Part shown: one piece after another, positions 46,190 to 54,567 of the stretch
How the letters are laid out: each line of letters begins with the position of its first letter
How positions within the stretch are numbered: the stretch's first letter is position 1
Source of the DNA: Vulcanimicrobiota bacterium
Lineage (GTDB): Bacteria > Vulcanimicrobiota > Vulcanimicrobiia > Vulcanimicrobiales > Vulcanimicrobiaceae
Reading direction: 5' to 3'
Length of the DNA: 64,000 nt
Assembly: GCA_003151115.1 (NCBI GenBank)
Contig: PLWS01000006.1
Coordinates: 151,755 to 215,754 of the forward strand
Made by a program: the position numbers and the translations under genes
Notes under the pieces: model-generated
Told to the model about the DNA's origin: nothing
Seen by the model: only the letters and a program-made list of their open reading frames with translations
Database searches by the model: none

Positions 46190-47203
46190 TTAGTGAATGC
46201 CGCCGCGCGGAATCTTCGGGGGCGGACGCCGTTGCGCGAATCCGGCCAGCGGGCGCCATTCGGCCGGCAGCCGCTGCTGCGAACGTAGCGTTCCCCTGTA
46301 AAGAAAGATCGCCCCGTGCGACGAGCTCGCGGTCACGACGGCGCGTCCCTTCCCGATCTGAGCGTCCGTCTGACCTGCGCGCACGCCGGAGCCGCCGACG
46401 ATCGAGTAGATTCTTCCGACCGAACTGTGCGCGCCGACCTGCGCGTCCCGGCCGATTCCGATCGCGACGTCGCCGTACACGGTTTCGAAACGCGCGAGCC
46501 CCGGCTGAAAAGCCCCGCCGTCGTAGACGATCGTTCCGCCGACGCTGGAGACTTGGATCTGCCGCGAGTGACAATTTCGAAACACGATGTTCCCGATCGC
46601 TGTGCGGGCGCGGATGCGGTCGAACTGCGAGCCGGAGACCAGTAGCGGTCCGCGCGCGACTTGCGCGAAACCGGTGCCGGCTACGTTGCGCAGGCGCATA
46701 CCGCCGTTATGGAGCAGCAGCGTGAACGTGCCGCGATAATCTTGCACGTCGATACCGCCGCGCTGAACGCTGGCGAGCAGCAGCGCCGTTCCGGCCGGAA
46801 GCGTGACCATCACATCGGCATCGAGCGCTTGAACGAAGATGCCTTGATGCGGCGCGCCCGAGAGCGGCGACAACGTGAACTCTTCTTGCGGAAGCGTAAT
46901 GGGTCCGGCGGGATCGAAGACCGACGTTGCAAAGATCGTAATGCTTCCGGTCAGCGCGCGTGCGACCGCTTCGGGTCTGAAGTCCCGGGCGCTGACGGGC
47001 TGCTGCGAGCTGACCTGCACGTCGGTTCTATTCCACGTGCGAATTGTGAGCGTGCCGCTGCGCATCATCACGCGCACGACCGGCGCATCGCCCGCGGGCA
47101 ACACGATTGGGGTTTGCGCCTGCGCGGCGGACAGGCTTGCGCCCGCAAGGCCGCACATGAAAACGAGGAGCACGGCTCCTCGTCCCCGGAGACGATCCAT
47201 CAC
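46190..47203 (-). CDS. DUF4097-like exported beta-repeat protein
   Basis: A 337-residue exported protein: signal peptide (about residues 8-29, ending SAAQAQ) and a DUF4097-type repeating beta-solenoid (RSGTLTIRTWNRTDVQV, QRGGIDVQDYRGTFTLLLHN, AIGNIVFRNCHS, VYGDVAIGIG). Such proteins are common beside anti-sigma and two-component genes. It is the last gene of the sigma-to-kinase operon, 41 bases after the kinase stop. Probably a cell-envelope output or sensor component. Confidence 0.8.
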   Translation of the reverse strand: MMDRLRGRGAVLLVFMCGLAGASLSAAQAQTPIVLPAGDAPVVRVMMRSGTLTIRTWNRTDVQVSSQQPVSARDFRPEAVARALTGSITIFATSVFDPAGPITLPQEEFTLSPLSGAPHQGIFVQALDADVMVTLPAGTALLLASVQRGGIDVQDYRGTFTLLLHNGGMRLRNVAGTGFAQVARGPLLVSGSQFDRIRARTAIGNIVFRNCHSRQIQVSSVGGTIVYDGGAFQPGLARFETVYGDVAIGIGRDAQVGAHSSVGRIYSIVGGSGVRAGQTDAQIGKGRAVVTASSSHGAIFLYRGTLRSQQRLPAEWRPLAGFAQRRPPPKIPRGGIH

Positions 47204-47244
47204 CTTACCATTGTACGGCGCGCGCCGTTTCTAACATGAGAATA

Positions 47245-48648
47245 CTATGAGATGCGCGGAAATGACGCGCGAAAGAGCGCGCCGCCGGACGCCGCCCGGA
47301 CCGCTTCCACGTTTCCGTCGTGTACTCGCGTGATCGAACGCACGATGGCCAAACCCAATCCGGTCCCGGGAATAGCGCGACTGCGCGACTTGTCCGTGCG
47401 GTAGAAGCGGTCGAAAACCAATGCGAGATCGCGCTGATCGATGCCGGGGCCGGTGTCTTCGACTTCGACAAGGGCCTGACTGCCCTCCGAGCGGACGCGC
47501 ACTTCGATACGGCCCTTTTCCGTAAACTTGATTGCGTTGTCGATCAAGTTGCTGAACAGCTGCCGGATCAGCGAAGCGTCGCCGAGCACGAGCGGATCGC
47601 TCTCCGCGCGAAACGCTAACTCCAGGCCCTTTTCTTCAGCGCGCGGCCGCGCGGCCGCGACCGCTTCCGCGCCCAGCGCACTTATCGACACGGGCTCTTT
47701 GGGAATCGCCTCGCCCGAATCGGCGCGTGCCAGCGTGAGCATGCCGGCGACCATGCCGGCCAGCGAAGCGCTCTCATGCGCTATCGTTTCTAAACTTTCT
47801 CGGCGGATGTTTTCGTCACGGTCGCCCCAGCGCGCCAGCATTTGCGCGTTTGCGTTGATCGAGGTCAGCGGCGTTTTCAACTCGTGCGAAGCGTCGGAGA
47901 TGAACTGGCGCTCCCGTGCGAACGATTCTTCCAAACGCGCGAGCAAATCGTCGAACGTCGCCGCGAGTCTGCCGATTTCGTCGGGGCGATTTTTCCAGCG
48001 CAGCCGCCGGTTGAGGCGATCGGAGCCGATTTCTCGCATCGCCAGCGCGAGCTGATTGATGGGATTGGTGGCCTGCGACGCCAGCACGAGCGAAAGCGCG
48101 ACGACGGCGATTACGGTTGCGATGAGGATGCCGGCGATCGTCTGGCGTGTTTCGCCGAATGCGCGGTTGAGCTGATCGAGCGGTTCGCCCACGCGCACGA
48201 CAAGTGCGGTGCGCCCGCTTGCCAAGAGTTCGTTTTGGATAAGGAAAGGCGTTCCGTGCAGATCCGCGTTCTGCGATGCGGCCGGTTTGGCTCGCGTGAG
48301 TTTCGGAGTGGCCGGAAACTGGCCCGTTCCAAGGTTGAAGCTCTTGGACAGCACGTGCCCGGCCGGGTCGTCGATTTCGATGAACGTGCCGGCCGACGCC
48401 CAGCGCGCGAGATTGTCGGCATTTTCCAACAACAGCAGCGAGTCGCCGCTGGTATCCTGAATGGAGAACTGATCGGGCGGCGGCAGCGCGACGCGCTTGA
48501 TGTCCTGCATTGTGAGTGCCAGATGCGCTTGCGCTTGACCGTAGAGAATTTGCTCGAACCGCAGCGAGATGATCAGCCCAAGGGCGAGGATGGCGGCGAT
48601 CAGGAGCAGGGCGTACCAGGCGGCGATCCGCCACCTTAGCGAGTTCAC
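47245..48648 (-). CDS. sensor histidine kinase
   Basis: A 467-residue class I kinase. TM1 (about residues 9-29), a periplasmic loop of about 140 residues, TM2 (about 170-191), a HAMP linker, DHp box SDASHELKTPL with phosphorylatable H255, then N-box NLIDNAIKF, G1 VEDTGPGI, F-box and G2 GTGLGLAIVRSI. GTG 48648 overlaps the regulator's TAG by one base. It should phosphorylate the adjacent regulator in response to an envelope signal. Confidence 0.95.
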   Translation of the reverse strand: MNSLRWRIAAWYALLLIAAILALGLIISLRFEQILYGQAQAHLALTMQDIKRVALPPPDQFSIQDTSGDSLLLLENADNLARWASAGTFIEIDDPAGHVLSKSFNLGTGQFPATPKLTRAKPAASQNADLHGTPFLIQNELLASGRTALVVRVGEPLDQLNRAFGETRQTIAGILIATVIAVVALSLVLASQATNPINQLALAMREIGSDRLNRRLRWKNRPDEIGRLAATFDDLLARLEESFARERQFISDASHELKTPLTSINANAQMLARWGDRDENIRRESLETIAHESASLAGMVAGMLTLARADSGEAIPKEPVSISALGAEAVAAARPRAEEKGLELAFRAESDPLVLGDASLIRQLFSNLIDNAIKFTEKGRIEVRVRSEGSQALVEVEDTGPGIDQRDLALVFDRFYRTDKSRSRAIPGTGLGLAIVRSITRVHDGNVEAVRAASGGALFRASFPRIS

Positions 48649-49295
48649 TAGTCTTTGATGGTGTAGCCGACTCCGCGCACGGTCGTGATGAGTTTATCGT
48701 CGAATCCGTCGTCAATTTTTCCGCGCAGGTAGCGAATGTACACGTCGATCAGATTCGAGTCGCCCAGGAAATCGCTTCCCCAAACGCCGTTGAAGAGTTC
48801 GTCCCGCGAATGCACTTTGTTGCGGTGGAGCAAGAGGTACTCCAGCAGCGCGTACTCTTTGGCGGTCAGGTTCACCGTCTGTCCGCCGCGCTGCACTTCG
48901 TGCCGGTCGCGATCCATCAACAGATTGCGGTAGACGATCACGTTGCTGGCCGGCTGTTTGTCGCGCAGGCGGGCGCGCACGCGCGCCAGCAGTTCCTCGG
49001 TTGAAAACGGTTTGATCATGTAGTCGTCGGCGCCCATGTCGAGGCCGGCCACACGCTCGGGAACGCGATCTTTGGCGGTCAGCATGATGATCGGCACGCG
49101 GCTCTTCGCGCGCACGCGGCGGCAGACTTCGAGTCCATCCATCTTGGGCAGCATCAGATCGAGCACCACGAGATCCGGTTCCTTGAGCGCGCGTTCCAAA
49201 CCGGAAAGACCGTCCTGCGCGCTCTCGACTTCGTAGCCCTCGTGTTCGAGCTCGAGTTGGAGGACGCGGCTGATCGCTTTGTCGTCCTCGATCAC
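48648..49295 (-). CDS. OmpR-family response regulator
   Basis: A response regulator with receiver and winged-helix output domains, about 215 residues. Phospho-acceptor D46 in VVLDLMLPKMDGLEV, lysine in FSTEELLARVR region after GADDYMIKPF, and wHTH ending VRGVGYTIKD. The start at GTG 49295 cuts the usual first strand (RVLVIEDD); in-frame codons upstream (PFRVL) encode it but offer no ATG, GTG or TTG. The true start may be non-standard. It lies 19 bases after the anti-sigma stop. Confidence 0.93.
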   Translation of the reverse strand: MIEDDKAISRVLQLELEHEGYEVESAQDGLSGLERALKEPDLVVLDLMLPKMDGLEVCRRVRAKSRVPIIMLTAKDRVPERVAGLDMGADDYMIKPFSTEELLARVRARLRDKQPASNVIVYRNLLMDRDRHEVQRGGQTVNLTAKEYALLEYLLLHRNKVHSRDELFNGVWGSDFLGDSNLIDVYIRYLRGKIDDGFDDKLITTVRGVGYTIKD

Positions 49296-49314
49296 TAAGA
49301 CGCGAAACGGCTTA

Positions 49315-49683
49315 TTAACGGCGCACCCCCGACTTTGAGGGAACGATAACCGGACTCAAGTGCGAGAGCCACACTGCCGCCGCGCCGCCGACCGCGATCC
49401 ACAGAACCGTTGAAGGCTGCGACACGACGTAGAGGATGACGTCGCCGATCGAGTTGAGCGTGGAAATTACCGGCGTGAATCCTTCGCGCAGTACGAGCAC
49501 CATGAGCCAGGCGATAGCGGCCAGACATCCGCCGATCAGCCACACTTCCCACGTTTTAATCGCCGGGAGCGCGTGACGGTGATAGACCGTGTGCGCGAGA
49601 ATCGACGCCCGCATTCCGTCCGGAGTTTCCTCCAGCGGAAGATTGAAGAGGGCCCGTTCCAGATCGCTGTCGCTATAGTTCAT
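49315..49683 (-). CDS. putative anti-sigma factor, membrane-bound
   Basis: A 122-residue protein. The N-terminal 35 residues are cytoplasmic and helical (SDSDLERALFNLPLEETPDG), like a small anti-sigma domain without the HxxxCxxC zinc motif. Two membrane segments follow (about residues 44-65 and 82-107). It overlaps the ECF sigma gene by 11 bases, the standard arrangement for a cognate anti-sigma factor. Assignment rests on position and topology. Confidence 0.7.
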   Translation of the reverse strand: MNYSDSDLERALFNLPLEETPDGMRASILAHTVYHRHALPAIKTWEVWLIGGCLAAIAWLMVLVLREGFTPVISTLNSIGDVILYVVSQPSTVLWIAVGGAAAVWLSHLSPVIVPSKSGVRR

Positions 49684-50254
49684 TGTGGTCTCCCGTTGCG
49701 GTTTCGTTCAGCATCCGCCGCAACTGTTCTTTTGCGCGGAACAGGTGGGTCTTCACCGTTCCGATCGGTATTTCCAGGACTTGCGCGATCTCGTCGTACT
49801 GCCTGCTCTGCAGGTGGTAAAGCGTGATCACGGCACGGTATTTTTCCGGCAGCCGCGCGATCGCCGCGCGAAGCCGGCGGGCGTCGTCGCCCGCGATGGC
49901 CTCCTGTTCCGGTCCGGCGCCCGGGTCGGCCCGGTCGGGAAGCTCCTCGCTAGAGTAACGTTTGCGGCGGCTTAACCGGTCGCAGCAAGCGTGGTAGGCG
50001 ATCGAAAATATCCAGGTCGAGAACTTGGCGCCGGGGCGGAAGGTCCTCAGGCTGCGGAAGGCTTTGAAGAAGGCCTCTTGGGCCACGTCACGCGCCTCCT
50101 CGGCGTCGTGCAGCGTACGGTAAGCCAAGTGGTAGACGGCGCGGTCGTAGCGTTCCACCAGCGTGCCGAAGGCTTCGCCGCGGCCGGCGAGGGTTTCGGC
50201 CACGAGGGTCTGGTCGTCGACCGTGGTCGCCGTATCGATTAGGGGGGCCTCCAT
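49673..50254 (-). CDS. ECF-family RNA polymerase sigma factor
   Basis: A sigma factor of about 193 residues. Region 2 has FGTLVERYDRAVYHLAYRTL and DVAQEAFFKAFRSL; region 4 has LPEKYRAVITLYHLQSRQYDEIAQVLEI and GTVKTHLFRAKEQLR. An ATG at 50278 extends it by eight codons, but a sigma-type promoter (-10 CGTA at 50281-50278) overlaps that ATG, so I favour ATG 50254. First gene of the operon anti-sigma, regulator, kinase and DUF4097-like. Confidence 0.93.
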   Translation of the reverse strand: MEAPLIDTATTVDDQTLVAETLAGRGEAFGTLVERYDRAVYHLAYRTLHDAEEARDVAQEAFFKAFRSLRTFRPGAKFSTWIFSIAYHACCDRLSRRKRYSSEELPDRADPGAGPEQEAIAGDDARRLRAAIARLPEKYRAVITLYHLQSRQYDEIAQVLEIPIGTVKTHLFRAKEQLRRMLNETATGDHNEL

Positions 50255-50277
50255 CACGGCTGCAGCCACGCTCGTCA

Positions 50278-50303
50278 TACGCGCGCGCGCGAAGCATTGT
50301 TTC
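50278..50303 (-). promoter_or_regulatory. ECF-type promoter for the sigma operon
   Basis: Minus strand GAAAC (50303-50299), 17 bases, CGTA (50281-50278). Same motif and spacing as the divergent promoter, implying recognition by the adjacent ECF sigma factor and autoregulation. Confidence 0.6.
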
Positions 50304-50310
50304 GGCGCCC

Positions 50311-50338
50311 TGAAACACTCCCCCGGGCCCCTCCGTAC
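50311..50338 (+). promoter_or_regulatory. ECF-type promoter for DUF4097/DUF6249 genes
   Basis: TGAAAC (50311-50316), 17 bases, CGTAC (50334-50338). The start site would fall near 50345, four bases from ATG 50349, giving an almost leaderless mRNA. Confidence 0.6.
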
Positions 50339-50348
50339 GTGGGTCAGA

Positions 50349-51194
50349 ATGCGCTACTCAAGAACCGGCATCATCGCCGTCCTCATCGCAGTCGAACTCT
50401 TCGTCGCCGGCATCATCGCGGTCTCGGCCGGTGGCCTGAAGACTTTCACCGCCATGGGCGACGCCCACGGCTTTAGTAACATGTCGTACACGCTTCCGGC
50501 GATCGACGCCGGAGACCGGCCGCACGTCGTCATTAACGACGCCGGCTCGAGCGTCGTCGTGACGGCGTCGAGCGACGGCAAAGTGCACGTCACCGACACG
50601 CGGCATATTCACGGGTGGGGTTCAGCCCCTGCGCGCGTACAGGTTCAAAAAACCGCTGACGGAGTGCTGATCGAACGCCCGGATACTCCCGGAAGCACGC
50701 TCGTATTCGGACTCGAATTTGGCGGCACGTCGGTCGAAATACCTCCGGGCGCAACGCTCGAGATCCGGAACGCTTCGGGCGCCGACGTCAGCGATCTGAC
50801 GGGCACCATCGCAGTGCGATCGAACGACGGGCACATCAGCGCGACGAACGTCCATAGCGCCGATCTCTCGCTGACGTCCGGCGACGGGCACATCTCACTG
50901 ACCGATATCGACGCCGGCAAACTGAACGCCGTTACCGCCGACGGCGCCATCCGGGTTTCGAATCTGCGCGTCCGTAACGGCGTATTGCACACGTCGGACG
51001 GATCGATACATATCGGCTTCGCCGACGCGGGCGACGTCACGGTGCGCGCGCGAACCGGTGACGGCAGCATTCGCATGAACGGCATTCGCCAAGACGGATC
51101 GCCGGTAGAGTACAAATTTGGAAACGGCTCGGGAACGCTGGACGTCGCGACGCAAGACGGCAGCATCCGGGTTAACACGAACGGAGCAAATTAA
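50349..51194 (+). CDS. DUF4097 family envelope protein
   Basis: A 281-residue protein with an N-terminal membrane anchor or uncleaved signal (GIIAVLIAVELFVAGIIAVSA, residues 7-27) and a DUF4097 beta-solenoid: repeating rungs VRSNDGHISATNV, LTSGDGHISLTDI, VTADGAIRVSNL, HTSDGSIHIGFA and RTGDGSIRMNGI. Divergent from the ECF sigma gene and preceded by a matching ECF-type promoter, so probably a sigma regulon member. ATG 50349 fits both the promoter and the anchor. Followed directly by the DUF6249 gene. Confidence 0.85.
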   Translation: MRYSRTGIIAVLIAVELFVAGIIAVSAGGLKTFTAMGDAHGFSNMSYTLPAIDAGDRPHVVINDAGSSVVVTASSDGKVHVTDTRHIHGWGSAPARVQVQKTADGVLIERPDTPGSTLVFGLEFGGTSVEIPPGATLEIRNASGADVSDLTGTIAVRSNDGHISATNVHSADLSLTSGDGHISLTDIDAGKLNAVTADGAIRVSNLRVRNGVLHTSDGSIHIGFADAGDVTVRARTGDGSIRMNGIRQDGSPVEYKFGNGSGTLDVATQDGSIRVNTNGAN

Positions 51195-51770
51195 ATGACC
51201 CACGCATCGGATAACTTCGTAGCGCTCGTCGCGATTCTGGTCATCTTCGGGATGCCGCTCGCGTACGCGATGATGAACCGCATGGCGGCGCATCAGGAGC
51301 GCATCGAGATGATCAAGCGCGGCATTGTGCCACCGCCTGATCCGCGTGCCGCGCGTCGAGCCCAGCGCGCCGGCTACGATCCGTTCGTCTATTCACAGAT
51401 GCAGCAGCCGTACGCGATGCACGATCAGTCGCCGCAATATCCGGACCGCGTGCTGCGCAAAGGCGTGACGGTCGCGATGATTGGGCTCGCGCTGTTGATC
51501 GGATTGTCGTTCATCGATCCGGGACATCCCGGTCCGTGGCTGCTCGGCGGATTGATTCCGCTCTTCGTCGGGCTAGCGCAGATCATTCTCGCGCTGATGT
51601 CGGGCGCGCACTTAGGCGTCTTCACCCTCCAGGGGCCGCCGCCGGTCCAGCCGCACACCGCGGCGCCTCCGCCTCCGCCGCCGCCCTACCAAGAGGGACC
51701 GTACGGCTGGCGGCCGGGCTCCACGACCGAATTGGAGCCGCCCGTCGGACCACCCGACGTCAGGCCCTAA
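51195..51770 (+). CDS. DUF6249-like membrane protein
   Basis: A 191-residue protein with an N-terminal membrane helix (FVALVAILVIFGMPLAYAMM), a basic cytoplasmic loop (HQERIEMIKRGIVPPPDPRAAR), two further helices (about residues 95-141) and a proline-rich tail (AAPPPPPPPYQEGPYG). The EMIKRG loop is a hallmark of DUF6249, found with DUF4097 and ECF sigma genes. Its ATG follows the upstream TAA with no gap. Ends at a strong terminator. Confidence 0.8.
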   Translation: MTHASDNFVALVAILVIFGMPLAYAMMNRMAAHQERIEMIKRGIVPPPDPRAARRAQRAGYDPFVYSQMQQPYAMHDQSPQYPDRVLRKGVTVAMIGLALLIGLSFIDPGHPGPWLLGGLIPLFVGLAQIILALMSGAHLGVFTLQGPPPVQPHTAAPPPPPPPYQEGPYGWRPGSTTELEPPVGPPDVRP

Positions 51771-51776
51771 AAGAAA

Positions 51777-51804
51777 AACCGCCGGCAAGCCGGCGGTTTT
51801 TTTT
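51777..51804. terminator. intrinsic terminator
   Basis: AACCGCCGGC/GCCGGCGGTT hairpin (51777-51798) with A-rich 5' side and eight T downstream. It ends the DUF6249 transcript and, on the other strand, the small 46-residue gene. Confidence 0.92.
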
Positions 51805-51823
51805 AAGTAAGCGAGCGCGAGCC

Positions 51824-51964
51824 CTACTTACAGGAGACCAGGGCGATAGCCCATCCAGCCGCAGTTCTCGTCCGGACGAGGTAACCGTCAGACGTCCGGT
51901 CGTAAACCTGGTAGCCCGCTCTCAGCGCGTCGGCTAGCGATTTGAAGACCATGAGACCTGCCAT
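51824..51964 (-). CDS. 46-residue small protein with strong expression signals
   Basis: A short frame from ATG 51964 to TAG 51824. The product (MAGLMVFKSLADALRAGYQV, then YDRTSDGYLVRTRT and an AAGWAIALVSCK end) is a compact alpha-beta protein without signal or membrane helix. It has an excellent ribosome site (AAAGGAGGG) and a near-consensus promoter 29 bases upstream. No family recognised with certainty. The expression signals suggest an abundant protein. Confidence 0.75.
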   Translation of the reverse strand: MAGLMVFKSLADALRAGYQVYDRTSDGYLVRTRTAAGWAIALVSCK

Positions 51965-51992
51965 TTCCTGGACCCTCCTTTCTTTTTTTGTT

Positions 51993-52021
51993 TCTATACC
52001 CTATAACGGCTTTTGTCGCAA
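51993..52021 (-). promoter_or_regulatory. promoter of the 46-residue gene
   Basis: Minus strand TTGCGA (52021-52016), exact 17-base spacer, TATAGA (51998-51993), followed by a short A-rich leader and the ribosome site. Same -35 sequence type (TTGCGx) as the nrdR promoter. Confidence 0.75.
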
Positions 52022-52103
52022 GTAGGTTCAGTCAAACGTCGCAGCTTTCATTAAATATTTTGTGACGGGAGTATGTCCGGATGGTTGCGAGAATGGAGAT
52101 CGC

Positions 52104-52913
52104 GTGCTCCCGGGGCCGTCGGTTCATGACGTTGTGGTGCTCGATCGCACCGAACTCGCTCGCGGTGTTATCTTACTAGGTTTTTACGCTCCGGAACTGG
52201 CCGCCGTGACTTCTCCGGGCCAATTCGTGATGGCGATTCCACCGGGCGGAGAGCGCGCCGCGACGGCGCTTGCCATCTATGAAGCTCAAGGAGAGCGCGC
52301 GAGTTTGCTGTTTTTCGTCTGCGGCGCGCGCACTCGGGAATTAGCTGAATTAAGGCCGGGCGATAAGCTTTCGCTGACGGGTCCTCTTGGCAATGGCTTT
52401 ACACTTGAGTCGGCGCGAGACGTCGCAATCGTTGCCGGCGGCGTGGGCATCGCGTCTGTGCTCCTTCCCGCGCAACGGCTCGCCGAGCGAGGCGCGCGCG
52501 TCCGTCTTTTCTACGGTGCCCGGAACTCCGAATTGCTGGTCGATCGCGATCGTTTTGCGAGCGCGGGCTGCGAGCTCTGCTGCGCGACCGACGACGGCTC
52601 GTTCGGGCACCACGGATTCATCACCGAACTTTTGGCACAGACAGACGATAAGCCCGATCTGATCCTGGCGTGCGGACCGTCGCCGATGCTGCGCGCGACC
52701 GCGCTCGTCGCGGCCGAGCTCGGGGTTCGGGCGCAGCTCGCGCTCGAAGAAACGTTTGCGTGCGGCGTCGGCGGATGCTGGGGATGCGTCGTGCCGCTCG
52801 ATCGCGCAAGCGTGCAAGCTCCGAAGTTTCCAAAAACCGGAAGCGGCGACTACGTGCACGCCCGCGTATGCAAAGAGGGGCCTGTGTTTTGGGCTCACGA
52901 GCTCCGGTGGTGA
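52104..52913 (+). CDS. pyrK: dihydroorotate dehydrogenase B electron-transfer subunit
   Basis: PyrK passes electrons from PyrD to NAD through FAD and a 2Fe-2S cluster. FAD/NAD motifs: PGQFVMAIPP, LSLTGPLGNGF, AIVAGGVGIASVLLPA, ILACGPSPML. The cluster cysteines are in ETFACGVGGCWGC plus the later ARVCKEGPVF. About 270 residues. I prefer GTG 52104 with GGAG five bases upstream; GTG 52062 in the same frame adds 14 unrelated residues. Its stop overlaps the pyrD start. Confidence 0.92.
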   Translation: MLPGPSVHDVVVLDRTELARGVILLGFYAPELAAVTSPGQFVMAIPPGGERAATALAIYEAQGERASLLFFVCGARTRELAELRPGDKLSLTGPLGNGFTLESARDVAIVAGGVGIASVLLPAQRLAERGARVRLFYGARNSELLVDRDRFASAGCELCCATDDGSFGHHGFITELLAQTDDKPDLILACGPSPMLRATALVAAELGVRAQLALEETFACGVGGCWGCVVPLDRASVQAPKFPKTGSGDYVHARVCKEGPVFWAHELRW

Positions 52914-53866
52914 GCAAGGTCGATCTCTCCGTAAGGATCGGGAAACTTGAGCTGCCGTACCCGACATTGATGGCGAGCGGATGTTACGGCTCGGGCGAAG
53001 AGTTCGAAGCCTTTGCCGATCTTTCGAAGATCGGAGCGGTCGTGCTTAAGAGCGTGACGCGCGAGCCGCGATTGGGCAACCCGATGCCGCGGCTGGTCTC
53101 GACTCCGGCCGGAATGCTCAACGCTATCGGGCTGCAAAATCCGGGCATCGACTGGTATCTCGAGCACGAAGTTGCAAAGTTCGCGAAGCGTCCGTGCGCC
53201 GTGGTCGGCAGCGTCGCGGCGTTTTCCGTCGACGATTACGCATACGTGACCGAACGGCTTGCGGCGCGCGCCGAGATTGCGGCGATCGAGCTGAACATTT
53301 CGTGTCCGAACGTGGGGTCGGAAGGCGAGACTTTCGCGTGCGATCCGGATTTAACGGGAAAGGTGGTCCGCGCGGTTCGGGCGGTGACCGATAAGACCCT
53401 GATCGTCAAGCTTTCGCCCAACGTCACCGACATCGCAGCGATTGCCGCCGAAGCCGAACGCGCCGGCGCCGATGCCTTGGCGGTCATCAACACGCTGCGT
53501 GGAATGTCCATCGACGTGCACGCTTGGAAGCCGCGCTTGGGCAACCTCACCGGCGGTTTATCGGGACCCGCAATCCGGCCCGTAGCCGTTCTGGCCGTCT
53601 ACGAAGCGGCGCGCGCCGTCTCTATTCCGATTGTCGGACAAGGCGGAATTGAGAACGCAACCGATGCGCTCGAGTTTTTTCTGGCCGGGGCGAGCGCGAT
53701 CGCAATCGGCACGGCAAACTTCACGGATCCGCGCATTCCCGAAAGGATCGTGGATGAGTTGGGCGCTTACCTGGCCGCGCGCGGGCTGCAGTCGCTGCGC
53801 GATATCGTCGGCAAAGCCAATGCCGGTTTCGGCACGCCTTTTCAGTATGAAGGCGACGCCGGATAG
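52910..53866 (+). CDS. pyrD: dihydroorotate dehydrogenase, class 1B catalytic subunit
   Basis: A 318-residue FMN enzyme oxidising dihydroorotate to orotate. Motifs: LMASGCYGSGEEF, KSVTREPRLGNPMPR, NAIGLQNPG, ELNISCPNV (active-site cysteine), VKLSPNVTDI, INTLRGMSIDV and GQGGIENATDALEF. The presence of pyrK marks it as the NAD-linked 1B type. The GTGA overlap sets the start at GTG 52910. The stop overlaps pyrF by one base. Confidence 0.95.
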   Translation: MSKVDLSVRIGKLELPYPTLMASGCYGSGEEFEAFADLSKIGAVVLKSVTREPRLGNPMPRLVSTPAGMLNAIGLQNPGIDWYLEHEVAKFAKRPCAVVGSVAAFSVDDYAYVTERLAARAEIAAIELNISCPNVGSEGETFACDPDLTGKVVRAVRAVTDKTLIVKLSPNVTDIAAIAAEAERAGADALAVINTLRGMSIDVHAWKPRLGNLTGGLSGPAIRPVAVLAVYEAARAVSIPIVGQGGIENATDALEFFLAGASAIAIGTANFTDPRIPERIVDELGAYLAARGLQSLRDIVGKANAGFGTPFQYEGDAG

Positions 53867-54567
53867 TGGCGCAACTCGTGGTCGCGCTGGATCTGCCTAC
53901 CGCCGATGCCGCCGAGCGCCTCGTCGACGCGCTCTACGAGCTCGACGTGATCTTTAAAGTCGGCCTCGAGTCACTCTTCGGGTACGGCGACCGCATCTTC
54001 GCGCACATGGAAGCGCGTGACGTGCGCCATTTCATCGACGCGAAGCTGCACGACATTCCGCGCACCGCCGCCGCCGCCGCGCGACAACTCGTACGGCAAG
54101 GCACGCACATTATCAACGTGCACGCGATCGGCGGCAACGACATGATGCGGGCGGTGACCGACGGCGTCGCCGAACGCGCGGCGGAGCTCGGCATGACCGC
54201 GCCGCACGTCTTTGCGGTAACGATGCTCACCAGCATCGGCGCGGAGGATCTCAACGAGCTGGGCTTTCGCGGCGGTTTGGGAGAGAATGCGATGCGGCTG
54301 GCTGCGCTTTCACGTGATGCCGGCTGCAGCGGCGTCATCTGCAGCGCGCACGAAGTTCGCGATCTCAAACGGTATTTCGGGGAAGATTTTTTGACGCTGA
54401 CGCCCGGCATTCGTCCCACCGGAGCGGCGCATGCGGATCAGAAGCGCGTGACGACCCCGCGCGAAGCCGTGGAGGCGGGCGCCGACTACTTGGTCGTGGG
54501 ACGCCCGATTACCGAGGCGCCCGACGCCCTCGAGGCGGCCAAAGCCATTCTCGCCGAGATGCGTTGA
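53866..54567 (+). CDS. pyrF: orotidine 5'-phosphate decarboxylase
   Basis: A 233-residue TIM barrel making UMP from OMP. N-terminal LVVALDLPTADAAERLVDAL, catalytic DAKLHDIPRT (Asp-Lys-His-Asp pattern), VFAVTMLTSI, LTPGIRP and YLVVGRPITEAPD are diagnostic. GTG 53866 overlaps pyrD's TAG; the stop overlaps the pyrE TTG start. Confidence 0.96.
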   Translation: MAQLVVALDLPTADAAERLVDALYELDVIFKVGLESLFGYGDRIFAHMEARDVRHFIDAKLHDIPRTAAAAARQLVRQGTHIINVHAIGGNDMMRAVTDGVAERAAELGMTAPHVFAVTMLTSIGAEDLNELGFRGGLGENAMRLAALSRDAGCSGVICSAHEVRDLKRYFGEDFLTLTPGIRPTGAAHADQKRVTTPREAVEAGADYLVVGRPITEAPDALEAAKAILAEMR

